DNA from: JAAYCI01 sp964472465
GTDB taxonomy: Bacteria; Bacillota; Clostridia; Oscillospirales; Ruminococcaceae
NCBI GenBank assembly: GCA_964472465.1
Contig: CAYYLW010000068.1
Location: forward strand, 1 to 13,425
Direction: 5' to 3'
Length of the DNA stretch: 13,425 nt
The notes under the pieces were generated by a model. That model ran no database searches, had not been told where the DNA came from, and saw only the letters and a list, made by a program, of their open reading frames with translations. Shown one piece after another: positions 1-7,012 of this stretch (position 1 is its first letter; every line of letters begins with the position of its first letter). Made by a program: the position numbers and the translations under genes.

Positions 1-149
1 TGGCGGTGGGCGCGGGCGCCCCGGCGGCCATTGGCGCCCTCACCGAGGACCCCAAAAGCTTTGGTAAATCCCTTATTTTCGTGGCGCTGGGCGAGGGCAT
101 TGCGCTGTACGGCATGCTGATTGCGATTCTGATTTTGAACAAGGTGTAG
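1..149 (+). CDS. ntpK: V/A-type ATPase subunit K (membrane rotor ring proteolipid), 3' part only
   Basis: This is the C-terminal 48 residues of the proteolipid that forms the membrane rotor ring. The reading frame is already open at base 3 and ends with TAG at 147-149; the start lies outside the window. What is visible is one helical hairpin: a Gly/Ala-rich helix end, a polar loop with EDPKSFGK, then a final hydrophobic helix. Glu31 of the visible part (codon 93-95, in ALGEGIALYG) sits where the family has its ion-binding carboxylate, so this copy should be functional. By eye, the residue aligning with the Na+-ligand Gln110 of Enterococcus hirae NtpK is Val2, which would lean toward proton use. 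That rests on a remembered alignment with only half the protein visible. It is followed after 28 bases by the subunit F gene in the same operon. Confidence 0.9.
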   Translation, partial: AVGAGAPAAIGALTEDPKSFGKSLIFVALGEGIALYGMLIAILILNKV

Positions 150-177
150 CCCAGGCGGGCGCACGGGGGAATGGCAG

Positions 178-486
178 ATGAGATACTTTTTGATAAGCGA
201 TAACCTGGATACCCTGGTGGGCCTGCGTATGGCCGGGGTGGAGGGTGTGGTGGCGCACACAAAAGCCGAGGTGGAAGAGGCCTTTGCCCAAGCGGTGGCC
301 GATGAGACCGTGGGCTTGGTTTTGATGACCAGCAAGCTGGTGGCGGAAAACCGGGACTTGGTGTTTGACTACAAGCTGAACCACCGCCAGCCGCTAATTG
401 TGGAGATGCCAGACCGCCACAGTGGCAACAACGTGGCCGACGGAATCAAGAAGTATATAGCGGAGGTAGTGGGCATCAAATTGTGA
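178..486 (+). CDS. ntpG: V/A-type ATPase subunit F (central stalk)
   Basis: The 102-residue protein matches the small central-stalk subunit F (called NtpG in Enterococcus hirae), which binds subunit D and helps couple rotation to catalysis in the cytoplasmic part of the enzyme. The length is normal for the family. The pattern is a Rossmann/CheY-like small alpha/beta fold: an N-terminal strand (MRYFLISD), a glycine-rich turn (GLRMAGVEGVVAHT), a central hydrophobic strand (VGLVLMTSKLV), then QPLIVEMPDRHSG and a C-terminal helix. A GGGGGA stretch lies just before the ATG. It lies between K and E, so it is part of the ATPase operon. Oddity: F is placed before E here, whereas the E. hirae operon runs K, E, C, G(F), A, B, D. 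Confidence 0.92.
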   Translation: MRYFLISDNLDTLVGLRMAGVEGVVAHTKAEVEEAFAQAVADETVGLVLMTSKLVAENRDLVFDYKLNHRQPLIVEMPDRHSGNNVADGIKKYIAEVVGIKL

Positions 487-511
487 AGCCTGCGCCCAAA
501 GGAGTATTTGT

Positions 512-1114
512 ATGAGCGACTTTAACCAGCTAGAAATGCGCCGTGGCAGCCTTTTTAAGGACGCGGTGTTGAGCCTGGCCGAAGCGCGGAGCATGGAGAT
601 TATTGCCGAGGCGGGAAAAAAACGCGCCGAGGAGCTGGAACTGGCCTACAAGCTGGCTGAAAGCGCCGACTATGCCGCCGTGCGGGAAAAATATTACCAG
701 GAGAGCGAGAAAGAGTTCATGGCGGTGGCCTCGCAGGTGCGCCAGGAACTGCTGGTGTACCGCAGCGAACTGGTGGACAGCCTGTTCCAAGCGGCCAAGG
801 AGCAGCTATTGGCCTTCACCCAAACGGCGGAATACCCCGCCTGGCTGGCCGGGCTGCTGAAGGCCCATCTGGAATTGGCCGCCGCTGGCCGCCCGCTTAC
901 CCTGCGCCTGCGCCCCGCCGATATGCCCCACAAGGAGGCCCTGTTACGGCTGTTGCCTCAGGCACAGGTGCTGGCGGATAAAAGCATCCGGCTGGGGGGG
1001 CTGAAAATAGACGACGGGCGGGTGCTCTTCGACGAGACCCTAGACGAAAAACTGCGGGCCGAACAGGAACGCTTCTATATGAGCGGCCATATGGCCGTGG
1101 GGGCCTATTTGTAA
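512..1114 (+). CDS. ntpE: V/A-type ATPase subunit E (peripheral stalk)
   Basis: The 200-residue protein fits subunit E, which pairs with a small coiled-coil subunit to form the peripheral stalk that keeps the A3B3 head from spinning. Residues 1 to about 85 are highly charged and helical, rich in Glu, Lys, Ala and Arg (for example AGKKRAEELELAYKLAESAD), as expected for the coiled-coil arm. About 90-200 form the globular head that docks on the top of A/B, ending with the family-like strand and helix GGLKIDDGRVLFDETLDEKL. An AAGGAG ribosome site lies at a normal distance before the ATG. It starts 25 bases after subunit F and is followed by a 78-base gap with a hairpin before subunit A. Subunit E is poorly conserved in sequence, so the call leans on length, composition, C-terminal motif and operon position. 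Confidence 0.9.
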   Translation: MSDFNQLEMRRGSLFKDAVLSLAEARSMEIIAEAGKKRAEELELAYKLAESADYAAVREKYYQESEKEFMAVASQVRQELLVYRSELVDSLFQAAKEQLLAFTQTAEYPAWLAGLLKAHLELAAAGRPLTLRLRPADMPHKEALLRLLPQAQVLADKSIRLGGLKIDDGRVLFDETLDEKLRAEQERFYMSGHMAVGAYL

Positions 1115-1123
1115 CAGGAAAAG

Positions 1124-1161
1124 GCTTACCAAACCGCGCCGTGTACTGCGGCTGGTAAAGC
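1124..1161 (+). other. Imperfect stem-loop in the E-A intergenic gap
   Basis: The 78-base gap between the subunit E stop and the subunit A start holds an inverted repeat. The outer arms are GCTTACCA (1124-1131) and TGGTAA-a-GC (1153-1161), with one bulged A. An inner CCGC/GCGG stem (1134-1137 with 1148-1151) closes a 10-base loop. No T-run follows, so it is not a classic terminator. A role as an RNA processing or stability element that raises A/B expression over the upstream stalk genes is inference only. Confidence 0.5.
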
Positions 1162-1181
1162 TGCGCTGGGCGGCGAAAAGT

Positions 1182-1187
1182 GAGGTG
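1182..1187 (+). promoter_or_regulatory. Ribosome binding site supporting a TTG start for subunit A
   Basis: GAGGTG ends 5 bases before the TTG at 1193 and 11 bases before the next in-frame ATG at 1199. The spacing favours the TTG, but the two starts differ by only two residues, so the protein is nearly the same either way. Confidence 0.55.
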
Positions 1188-1192
1188 CTTTT

Positions 1193-2974
1193 TTGGAAAT
1201 GCAAGACGTCATCTATTCCATCAACGGGCCGGTGATTACAGTGCGCCGCACCCGCTCTTTCCGCATGATGGAAATGGTGTTTGTGGGCCATGCGGGCCTG
1301 ATTGCGGAAGTGATATCGGTAAACGACGAGAGAACCACCATCCAGGTGTATGAGGATACCTCCGGGTTGCAGGTGGGCGAGCCGGTGAAAGCCAGCGGCG
1401 CGCCGCTTTCGGTCACCCTGGGCCCCGGCATCATGCAAAACATCTTCGATGGGATTCAGCGCCCTTTACGGGATATGGAAAACCAAAGCGGGGCCTTTAT
1501 TGCCACGGGCCTGCGCGTACACAACCTAAACGAAGAAAAACTGTGGGACGTGACGATGAAGGTGAAGCTGGGGGAGGAATTGCAAGGCGGGCACATCATT
1601 GCCACCTGCCCCGAAACCGAAATCATCCTGCACAAAAGCATGGTGCCGCCCGATGTAGCGGGCCGGGTGGTTTGGGTGGCAGAGGACGGGCAGTACAACA
1701 TTGCCCAACCCATTGTGAAGCTGGAAACCGCAGACGGGGAAGAGAAAGAACTCTGCCTGGCCCATCGCTGGCCGGTGAAAACCCCGCGCCCGGTGCAAAG
1801 GCGCGAGATGATTGCCAGACCCCTGGTGACGGGCCAGCGGGTAATCGATTCGCTGTTTCCCATTGCGAAAGGCGGCACCTGCGCCATTCCGGGCGGGTTT
1901 GGAACCGGAAAAACCATGACCCAGCACCAGTTTGCCAAGTGGAGCGACGCGGACATTGTGGTGTATGTGGGCTGTGGGGAACGCGGCAATGAGATGACCC
2001 AGGTGCTGGACGAATTTGGTAACCTGGTGGACCCCAAAAGCGGCCATTTGATGACAGACCGTACCGTGCTGATTGCCAACACCAGCAACATGCCGGTGGC
2101 GGCGCGTGAGGCGTCCATTTATACCGGGGTGACCCTGGCGGAGTACTACCGCGACATGGGCTATGATGTGGCCATGATGGCGGACTCCACCTCCCGCTGG
2201 GCCGAGGCGCTGCGCGAGATTTCGGGCCGCCTGGAGGAGATGCCAGCGGAAGAGGGTTTCCCGGCCTATCTGCCCAGCCGCCTGGCCGGGTTTTATGAGC
2301 GGGCGGGCAGCACCTTAAACCTCAACAATACCTCGGGCAGTGTGTCCATCATCGGGGCGGTAAGCCCCCAGGGGGCGGATTTTTCCGAGCCTGTTACCCA
2401 AAACACCAAGCGTTTTGTGCGCTGCTTTTTGGCGCTGGATAAGAACCTGGCCTATGCCCGGCATTACCCCGCCATCAACTGGAACCTAAGCTACAGCGAA
2501 TATTATGAGGATTTAGACGCCTACTATATAGAGCATGTGGGCCAGGATTTTCCTGCCCTGCGTGCGCGCATTCTAGAGTTGCTGAGTGAAGAGACGAGCC
2601 TACAAGAAATTGTGAAACTGATTGGCACAGATGTATTGCCAGATACCCAGAAGCTGACGCTGGAAGTGGCGCGGGTGATACGCACCGGGTTTTTGCAGCA
2701 GAACGCTTACCATAAAGACGATACCTTTGTGCCGCTGGAAAAGCAGCTACAGATGATGCAGGTGATTTTGTATTTGAACGACAAGGCCACCCAACTGCTG
2801 GAGCGTGAGGTAGAGGTGAGCGCCCTGGTGGACAGCGGCCTGTTTGAGCGCATCATCAAAATTAAGTACGATGTGCCCAACGACCAACTGGAGCTTTTTA
2901 GCGACTATTACAAGGACATCGACGACACCTGTGCGGCCATTCTGAAAAACAGAGCCACGGGCGCGCAAACCTAA
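1193..2974 (+). CDS. ntpA: V/A-type ATPase catalytic subunit A
   Basis: This is the catalytic subunit, which binds and hydrolyses (or makes) ATP at the A/B interfaces of the A3B3 head. The 593-residue length is typical. The N-terminal beta barrel (about 1-75) is followed by the non-homologous insert that distinguishes A from F-type beta. The P-loop is GGFGTGKT at 234-241, with Lys240 and Thr241 for phosphate and Mg2+. The catalytic glutamate region is GCGERGNEM (Glu263). The Walker B/substrate segment is MMADSTSRWAEALREIS (about 328-344), followed by EEGFPAYLPSRLAGFYERAG. The C-terminal helical bundle is about 430-593. The P-loop has GGF where many relatives have GPF; the essential GKT is intact. 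The start is probably TTG at 1193, with ATG at 1199 as the alternative. Subunit B follows after 41 bases. Confidence 0.97.
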   Translation: MEMQDVIYSINGPVITVRRTRSFRMMEMVFVGHAGLIAEVISVNDERTTIQVYEDTSGLQVGEPVKASGAPLSVTLGPGIMQNIFDGIQRPLRDMENQSGAFIATGLRVHNLNEEKLWDVTMKVKLGEELQGGHIIATCPETEIILHKSMVPPDVAGRVVWVAEDGQYNIAQPIVKLETADGEEKELCLAHRWPVKTPRPVQRREMIARPLVTGQRVIDSLFPIAKGGTCAIPGGFGTGKTMTQHQFAKWSDADIVVYVGCGERGNEMTQVLDEFGNLVDPKSGHLMTDRTVLIANTSNMPVAAREASIYTGVTLAEYYRDMGYDVAMMADSTSRWAEALREISGRLEEMPAEEGFPAYLPSRLAGFYERAGSTLNLNNTSGSVSIIGAVSPQGADFSEPVTQNTKRFVRCFLALDKNLAYARHYPAINWNLSYSEYYEDLDAYYIEHVGQDFPALRARILELLSEETSLQEIVKLIGTDVLPDTQKLTLEVARVIRTGFLQQNAYHKDDTFVPLEKQLQMMQVILYLNDKATQLLEREVEVSALVDSGLFERIIKIKYDVPNDQLELFSDYYKDIDDTCAAILKNRATGAQT

Positions 2975-3015
2975 ACGGTACAACGTATGTTATACAGCCG
3001 AAAGGAGCAGGAGCC

Positions 3016-4497
3016 ATGGCTATGGAATATCTGGGCCTGCAAGACATAAATGGCCCCCTGGTTACCCTGGAAGGGGTGGCGAACGTCCACAACGAAGAGA
3101 TGGTGGAGCTGCGCACCGTCAGCGGCAACCGCCTGGGGCGTGTGGTCACCCTGGAAGGGGATAAGGCCGTGGTGCAGGTGCTGGCCGGTACAGCAGGGCT
3201 GGGCCTTGGGAACGTGAACACCCGCTTCACTGGTAAGCCCATGCGCATCGCCTTGGGTAGCGAGATGATTGGCCGCATTTTCAACGGCGCAGGCCAGCCC
3301 ATAGACGGCCTGGGCCCGGTGTATGCCGAGGAAGAGCGGGACGTGAACGGCAGCCCCATCAACCCCGTTTCCCGCAGCTACCCCCGTAACTACATCCGCA
3401 CGGGCATTTCCTCCATCGATACCCTCATCACCCTCATACGCGGCCAGAAGCTGCCCATTTTTTCTGGCAGCGGCATGAGCCACAACCGCCTGGCCGCCCA
3501 AATTGCCCGCCAAGCCCGCATCAGCGACGAAAAGGAAGAGGGCGGGGGCTTTGCCATCGTGTTTTGCGCCATGGGTGTAACCAAGGATGTGGCGGACTAT
3601 TTTAAACGCAGCTTTGAGGAATCGGGTGCGCTTAACCGCGTAACCATGTTCCTAAACCTCTCTAGCGACCCTATTGTGGAGCGCACCATCACCCCGCGCT
3701 GCGCCCTCACGGCAGCCGAGTATCTGGCCTTTGAAAAGGGGATGCATATCCTGGTCATCCTCACCGATATGACCAGCTATGCCGAGGCCTTGCGTGAATT
3801 TTCCTCTTCGCGCGGGGAAATCCCAGGCCGAAAAGGCTATCCCGGGTATTTGTACAGCGACCTGGCCAGCCTGTACGAGCGCGCCGGGGTCATCAAGGGC
3901 CGCACGGGCAGCGTGACCCAAATTCCCATCCTCACCATGCCCAACGACGACATCACCAGCCCAGTGCCGGACCTGACCGGCTACATCACCGAGGGGCAGA
4001 TAGTACTGGACCGCTACCTGGACCAGGTGGGCATCTACCCCAGCGTGAGCGTGCTGCCCAGCCTTTCCCGCCTGATGAAGGACGGCATTGGCGAGGGCTA
4101 TACCCGGGCCGACCACCAGGCGGTGGCAAACCAGTTGTTTGCCAGCTATGCCAAGGTGAGTGACGCGCGTGGTCTGGCGAACGTAATTGGTGAAGAAGAA
4201 TTGAGCGAGACCGACAAGCGCTACCTGGATTTTGGGGGGCACTTTGAAAAAGAATTCCTCAGCCAGGGCGTGGACGAGGAGCGCAGCATTGACGAAAGCC
4301 TGAATTTGGGCTGGAAGCTGCTGTCCATTCTGCCCCGCAGTGAGCTGGACCGCGTGGACGACAAGCTGCTGGACGAAAAACTGGGGCCCGCCACGGGTAA
4401 AAAGGCGGATATTGTGCCAAACACCCTGCCCCTGCCGGAAACGGGCATAAAGCATAAGAAAGACCCCCGGCGCCCCGGGGCGGTGGCCGCCGAGTAA
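3016..4497 (+). CDS. ntpB: V/A-type ATPase regulatory subunit B
   Basis: This is the non-catalytic nucleotide-binding subunit that alternates with A in the cytoplasmic head. In place of a real P-loop it has SGSGMSHNRLAAQIARQA (about 150-167), the usual B-subunit signature without GKT. DMTSYAEALREFSSSRGEIPGRKGYPGYLYSDLASLYERAG (about 251-291) is the matching conserved core. LPSLSRLMKDGIG (347-359) carries Arg352, the likely arginine finger that reaches into the catalytic site on A. AAGGAG lies 8 bases before the ATG. The protein is 493 residues, somewhat longer than the usual 455-470. The extra length is a Pro/Lys/Arg-rich tail from about 458, ending RRPGAVAAE. It is in operon with A (41-base gap) and D (41-base gap). 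Confidence 0.97.
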   Translation: MAMEYLGLQDINGPLVTLEGVANVHNEEMVELRTVSGNRLGRVVTLEGDKAVVQVLAGTAGLGLGNVNTRFTGKPMRIALGSEMIGRIFNGAGQPIDGLGPVYAEEERDVNGSPINPVSRSYPRNYIRTGISSIDTLITLIRGQKLPIFSGSGMSHNRLAAQIARQARISDEKEEGGGFAIVFCAMGVTKDVADYFKRSFEESGALNRVTMFLNLSSDPIVERTITPRCALTAAEYLAFEKGMHILVILTDMTSYAEALREFSSSRGEIPGRKGYPGYLYSDLASLYERAGVIKGRTGSVTQIPILTMPNDDITSPVPDLTGYITEGQIVLDRYLDQVGIYPSVSVLPSLSRLMKDGIGEGYTRADHQAVANQLFASYAKVSDARGLANVIGEEELSETDKRYLDFGGHFEKEFLSQGVDEERSIDESLNLGWKLLSILPRSELDRVDDKLLDEKLGPATGKKADIVPNTLPLPETGIKHKKDPRRPGAVAAE

Positions 4498-4538
4498 ACA
4501 CGGCCCATATGGCATGAAAACGGAAGGAGGCTGGCCGC

Positions 4539-5162
4539 ATGGCCCTGCAAGTATCCCCCACCAAGGCAAACCTGCTGGCAATTAAAAAAAACCTGGCGCT
4601 ATCCAAAACCGGCTTTGATTTGCTGGACCGCAAACGCAACGTGCTGATGCGGGAAATGATGAAGCTGATTGACCAGGCGGCGGCCTTGCAGCGCGATATT
4701 GGCGATACCTTTTCCAGCGCCTATCTCTCGCTACAAATGGCAAACGTCACCTTGGGCATTGATGCCACCATGGAGAACCAGACCGAGGAAGAGAACGGCT
4801 TTTCCATGACCAGCCGTAGCGTGATGGGCATTGAACTGCCCAGCACCGAACTGGTTTCCGGTAAGCCCTACCCCTACTATGGGTTCCGCAACTCCAACGC
4901 CTATCTGGATACCACCTATATCCAGTTTGACCGCGTGAAGGGCTTGGCCGCCCGGTTGGCCGGGGTGGAGAACAGCGTGTACCGCCTGGCCGTGGCCATC
5001 AAAAAAACCCAGCGCCGCGCCAACATGCTGGAAAACGTGGTGATTCCCCGCTATGAGGAGGACCTGCGTTTTATTGCCAGTGTGCTGGAAGAGCATGAAC
5101 GCGAGGAATTTACCCGCATGAAGGTCATCAAACGGCAAAAGGCCAGAAAGCTTTCCGAATAA
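4539..5162 (+). CDS. ntpD: V/A-type ATPase subunit D (central rotor shaft)
   Basis: The 207-residue protein is the rotor shaft that turns inside the A3B3 head and, with F, links it to the membrane ring. The family pattern is clear. It starts with MALQVSPTKANLLAIKKNLALSKTGFDLLDRKRNVLMRE, a long N-terminal helix. A central insert with Gly/Pro/Tyr residues (about 85-125) follows. The C-terminal helix (about 135-207) includes ENSVYRLAVAIKKTQRRANMLENVVIPRYEEDLRFI and a basic end, RMKVIKRQKARKLSE; the N- and C-terminal helices form the antiparallel coiled coil. A strong AAGGAGG lies 8 bases before the ATG. It is the last gene of the ATPase operon, with hairpin terminators directly after the stop codon. 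Confidence 0.97.
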   Translation: MALQVSPTKANLLAIKKNLALSKTGFDLLDRKRNVLMREMMKLIDQAAALQRDIGDTFSSAYLSLQMANVTLGIDATMENQTEEENGFSMTSRSVMGIELPSTELVSGKPYPYYGFRNSNAYLDTTYIQFDRVKGLAARLAGVENSVYRLAVAIKKTQRRANMLENVVIPRYEEDLRFIASVLEEHEREEFTRMKVIKRQKARKLSE

Positions 5163-5197
5163 AAGGCAAGGCCGCGCCTTTTTTGGAAAAAAGGCGC
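5161..5197 (+). terminator. Hairpin terminator region directly after ntpD
   Basis: Two mutually exclusive hairpins start at the ntpD stop. AAAAGGC (5161-5167) can pair with GCCTTTT (5176-5182), whose T run extends to 5184. Alternatively GCGCC plus six T (5174-5184) pairs with six A plus GGCGC (5187-5197). The A/T arms make the second a two-way structure, which suits the boundary between convergent operons. Confidence 0.65.
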
Positions 5198-5221
5198 ACC
5201 CAAAAAACTTTCTATACCGCA

Positions 5222-5250
5222 ACCGCAAACGTGTGTTTGCGGTGTTTTTT
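5222..5250 (+). terminator. Rho-independent terminator of the ATPase operon
   Basis: A perfect 9-bp stem, ACCGCAAAC (5222-5230) and GTTTGCGGT (5235-5243), has a GTGT tetraloop and is followed by six T (5245-5250). This is a textbook intrinsic terminator on the plus strand, 60 bases after ntpD. Confidence 0.88.
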
Positions 5251-5308
5251 ATATACAGTTTGCATTTGCGGTGCCGGCGATATAAAACAGCTCTTTCCCC
5301 TAAAATAG

Positions 5309-5415
5309 CAAACACCAGAGACAAGTCGTCTCTGGTGTTTGTCTAGAATTCTTTGGGAGTGTGCCCCCTTTCTTGCAAGAAAGGGGGCACGGCCTGCTTG
5401 GCTCTGCTATCGGGC
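5309..5415. repeat. 107-bp two-hairpin repeat, copy 1
   Basis: It is identical to 10729-10835 except for two C/T differences (5343 and 5376). Read on the plus strand it holds a 14-bp perfect stem (arms 5309-5322 and 5328-5341, 5-base loop AAGTC), a linker with TAGAATTC, a 30-base perfect palindrome (5361-5390, arms GTGCCCCCTTTCTT and its complement), and a tail GGCCTGCTTGGCTCTGCTATCGGGC. On the minus strand it follows the left importer's ATPase gene by 68 bases, and its last hairpin is followed by CTATTTTA. It can therefore act as a terminator for that operon and, facing the other way, back up the ATPase operon terminators. Its origin is unknown. The rest of the gap, 5251-5308 and 5416-5483, holds nothing I can identify. 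Confidence 0.85.
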
Positions 5416-5483
5416 TAATGCTGCCTCCCGCCGTTGTTCCACAGTGGGGGGCGGCGCTTTCTTGTGGCTGGGGAGGGGAGCGA

Positions 5484-7010
5484 TTACGTGTTTACGGCAG
5501 TGTCCTTTTGCGGCATGCCAGCCATCAAAAGGCCCACCTCTTCTTTGGTGGCCTGCTTTTGGGGCAGAACCCCCATGCTTTTGCCCTCGTAGATGATGGC
5601 AATCTGGTCGGACAGTTCCATGATTTCGTCTAGCTCGGTGGAAACCAGCAACACGGCGCAGCCGCGCTCCCGGGCGTCCAAAATGCATTTATGTACAAAT
5701 TCTGTGGCGCCAATATCTAGCCCGCGTGTGGGGTGAACAGCAATCAGCAGGCAGGGGTTTTGTTCTAAAATGCGCCCCACAATAATTTTCTGCTGATTTC
5801 CACCGGAAAGACTGCCCGCATCCAGCTCCAACGAGGCGGTGCGGATGTCGTAATAATCCACGATTTGCTGGGCCTTCTGGAGGATGGCCTTTTTCTGCAT
5901 CACGTGGAACCGGGTATAGGGCTTATCTTGGATGGTTTCTAAAAAGAGGTTTTCTCGCACCGACATACTGAGCACGAGACCTTGCTTGTGGCGATCCTCT
6001 GGAATATGGCCCACACCGGCATCGATCAACTGGCGGGGCTTTTGGCGGGTGACATCGCTGCCATTCAGCAGCATCTTGCCCGAGGAGATTGGCAAAAGGC
6101 CGGTGAGACCCTTGATGAATTCTGATTGGCCGTTCCCGTCTACACCCGCCAAGCCCATAATTTCTCCCTTGTGGATTTTTAGGGAAAAGCCTTTGATGGC
6201 CTCGGTCTTTTTGTCACAGGCCACGTGGATGTTCTGCAACTCCAGTACACAGTCTCCGGGTTCTTTTTCGGTTTTCTCCACCCCCAGTGTCACCTGCCGC
6301 CCCACCATTTCTGAGGCCAGAATTTGGGGGTTGCAGGAGGCCATATCGCAGATGGTACCCACAATCTTACCCCGGCGCAGGATGCTAACGCGGTCACTGA
6401 TACTCATCACTTCGTTAAGTTTGTGGCTGATGAACACAATACTGACGCCGCCTTTTTTGAGGTGGCCCAAGGTGGTGAACAATTCTCCAGTTTCTTGCGG
6501 GGTAAGTACGGCGGTGGGCTCGTCCAAAATGAGGATGCGCGCGCCGCGGAACAAAACCTTGAGAATTTCCACCCGCTGTTGCTCGCCCACAGAAAGAGAG
6601 GAGACTAGGGCGCTGGGGTTGACCTTGAGATCGTATTTTTTGCTGGCTTCTACAATTTTCTGTTCGGCGGCCTTGATGTCCAGCCGCAGTTCCTTTTGCA
6701 TGCCAAGCACAATGTTTTCGGCCACGGTGAAAGCGGGAATGAGCATGAAGTGCTGATGCACCATGCCAATACCCATTTGGATGGCCTGTTTGGGAGAATG
6801 AATGTTTGCTAGTTGGCCGTTTAGGTAAATTTCTCCTTCATCGGCGCCATACACACCATAGATGATATTCATCAAAGTGGATTTGCCCGCGCCGTTTTCT
6901 CCCAGCAGGGAGTGAATCTCCCCAGGCAGTAGATCAAAGCTCACATGGTCGTTGGCACGGTTGGCCCCAAAACTCTTGGTGATGTCCTGTACACGCAACA
7001 CGGCTTCCAT
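5484..7010 (-). CDS. Nucleoside/purine ABC importer ATP-binding protein (two fused ATPase domains)
   Basis: The 508-residue protein has two fused ABC ATPase domains like the sugar/nucleoside importers (YufO/NupO, RbsA type) and would power the two permeases encoded just before it. Domain 1 (about 1-245) is complete: P-loop GENGAGKST (37-45), Q-loop MVHQHF (83-88), signature LSVGEQQ (139-145), Walker B ILILDEPTAVLT (159-170) and switch His196. Domain 2 (about 255-508) is degenerate in the family's usual way: GVDGNGQSE (289-297) lacks the P-loop lysine, signature LSGGNQQK (401-408) is intact, and LLIAVHPTRGLD (421-432) lacks both the Walker B aspartate and the catalytic glutamate (His427). It starts two bases after the permease 2 stop, behind a GGGGG stretch. 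It is the last gene of its operon, an unusual place, since relatives usually carry it second. Confidence 0.95.
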   Translation of the reverse strand: MEAVLRVQDITKSFGANRANDHVSFDLLPGEIHSLLGENGAGKSTLMNIIYGVYGADEGEIYLNGQLANIHSPKQAIQMGIGMVHQHFMLIPAFTVAENIVLGMQKELRLDIKAAEQKIVEASKKYDLKVNPSALVSSLSVGEQQRVEILKVLFRGARILILDEPTAVLTPQETGELFTTLGHLKKGGVSIVFISHKLNEVMSISDRVSILRRGKIVGTICDMASCNPQILASEMVGRQVTLGVEKTEKEPGDCVLELQNIHVACDKKTEAIKGFSLKIHKGEIMGLAGVDGNGQSEFIKGLTGLLPISSGKMLLNGSDVTRQKPRQLIDAGVGHIPEDRHKQGLVLSMSVRENLFLETIQDKPYTRFHVMQKKAILQKAQQIVDYYDIRTASLELDAGSLSGGNQQKIIVGRILEQNPCLLIAVHPTRGLDIGATEFVHKCILDARERGCAVLLVSTELDEIMELSDQIAIIYEGKSMGVLPQKQATKEEVGLLMAGMPQKDTAVNT

Positions 7011-7012
7011 AC

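Noticed and set aside
3652..4581. Long open frames on the strand opposite the ATPase genes (for example 309 codons opposite ntpB).
   Set aside because: These are shadows in GC-rich coding DNA with composition unlike a protein family and no ribosome sites. The plus-strand genes are unmistakable.
5339..5596. Open frame on the plus strand encoding a small Trp/Cys-rich peptide beginning within repeat copy 1, with a matching peptide stretch from copy 2 near 10760-10835.
   Set aside because: The shared peptide exists only because the DNA repeat is shared. Both base differences change the amino acid, there is no ribosome site, and the frames overlap hairpins and the antisense of real genes.
5484..7010. 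Loss of lysine and catalytic glutamate in the second ATPase domain as a sign of a dead gene.
   Set aside because: Degenerate second sites with GVDGNGQ and (Q/H)PTRGLD are normal in nucleoside-type double ATPases; the partial paralogue at the right edge shows the same Walker B changes and domain 1 is intact.
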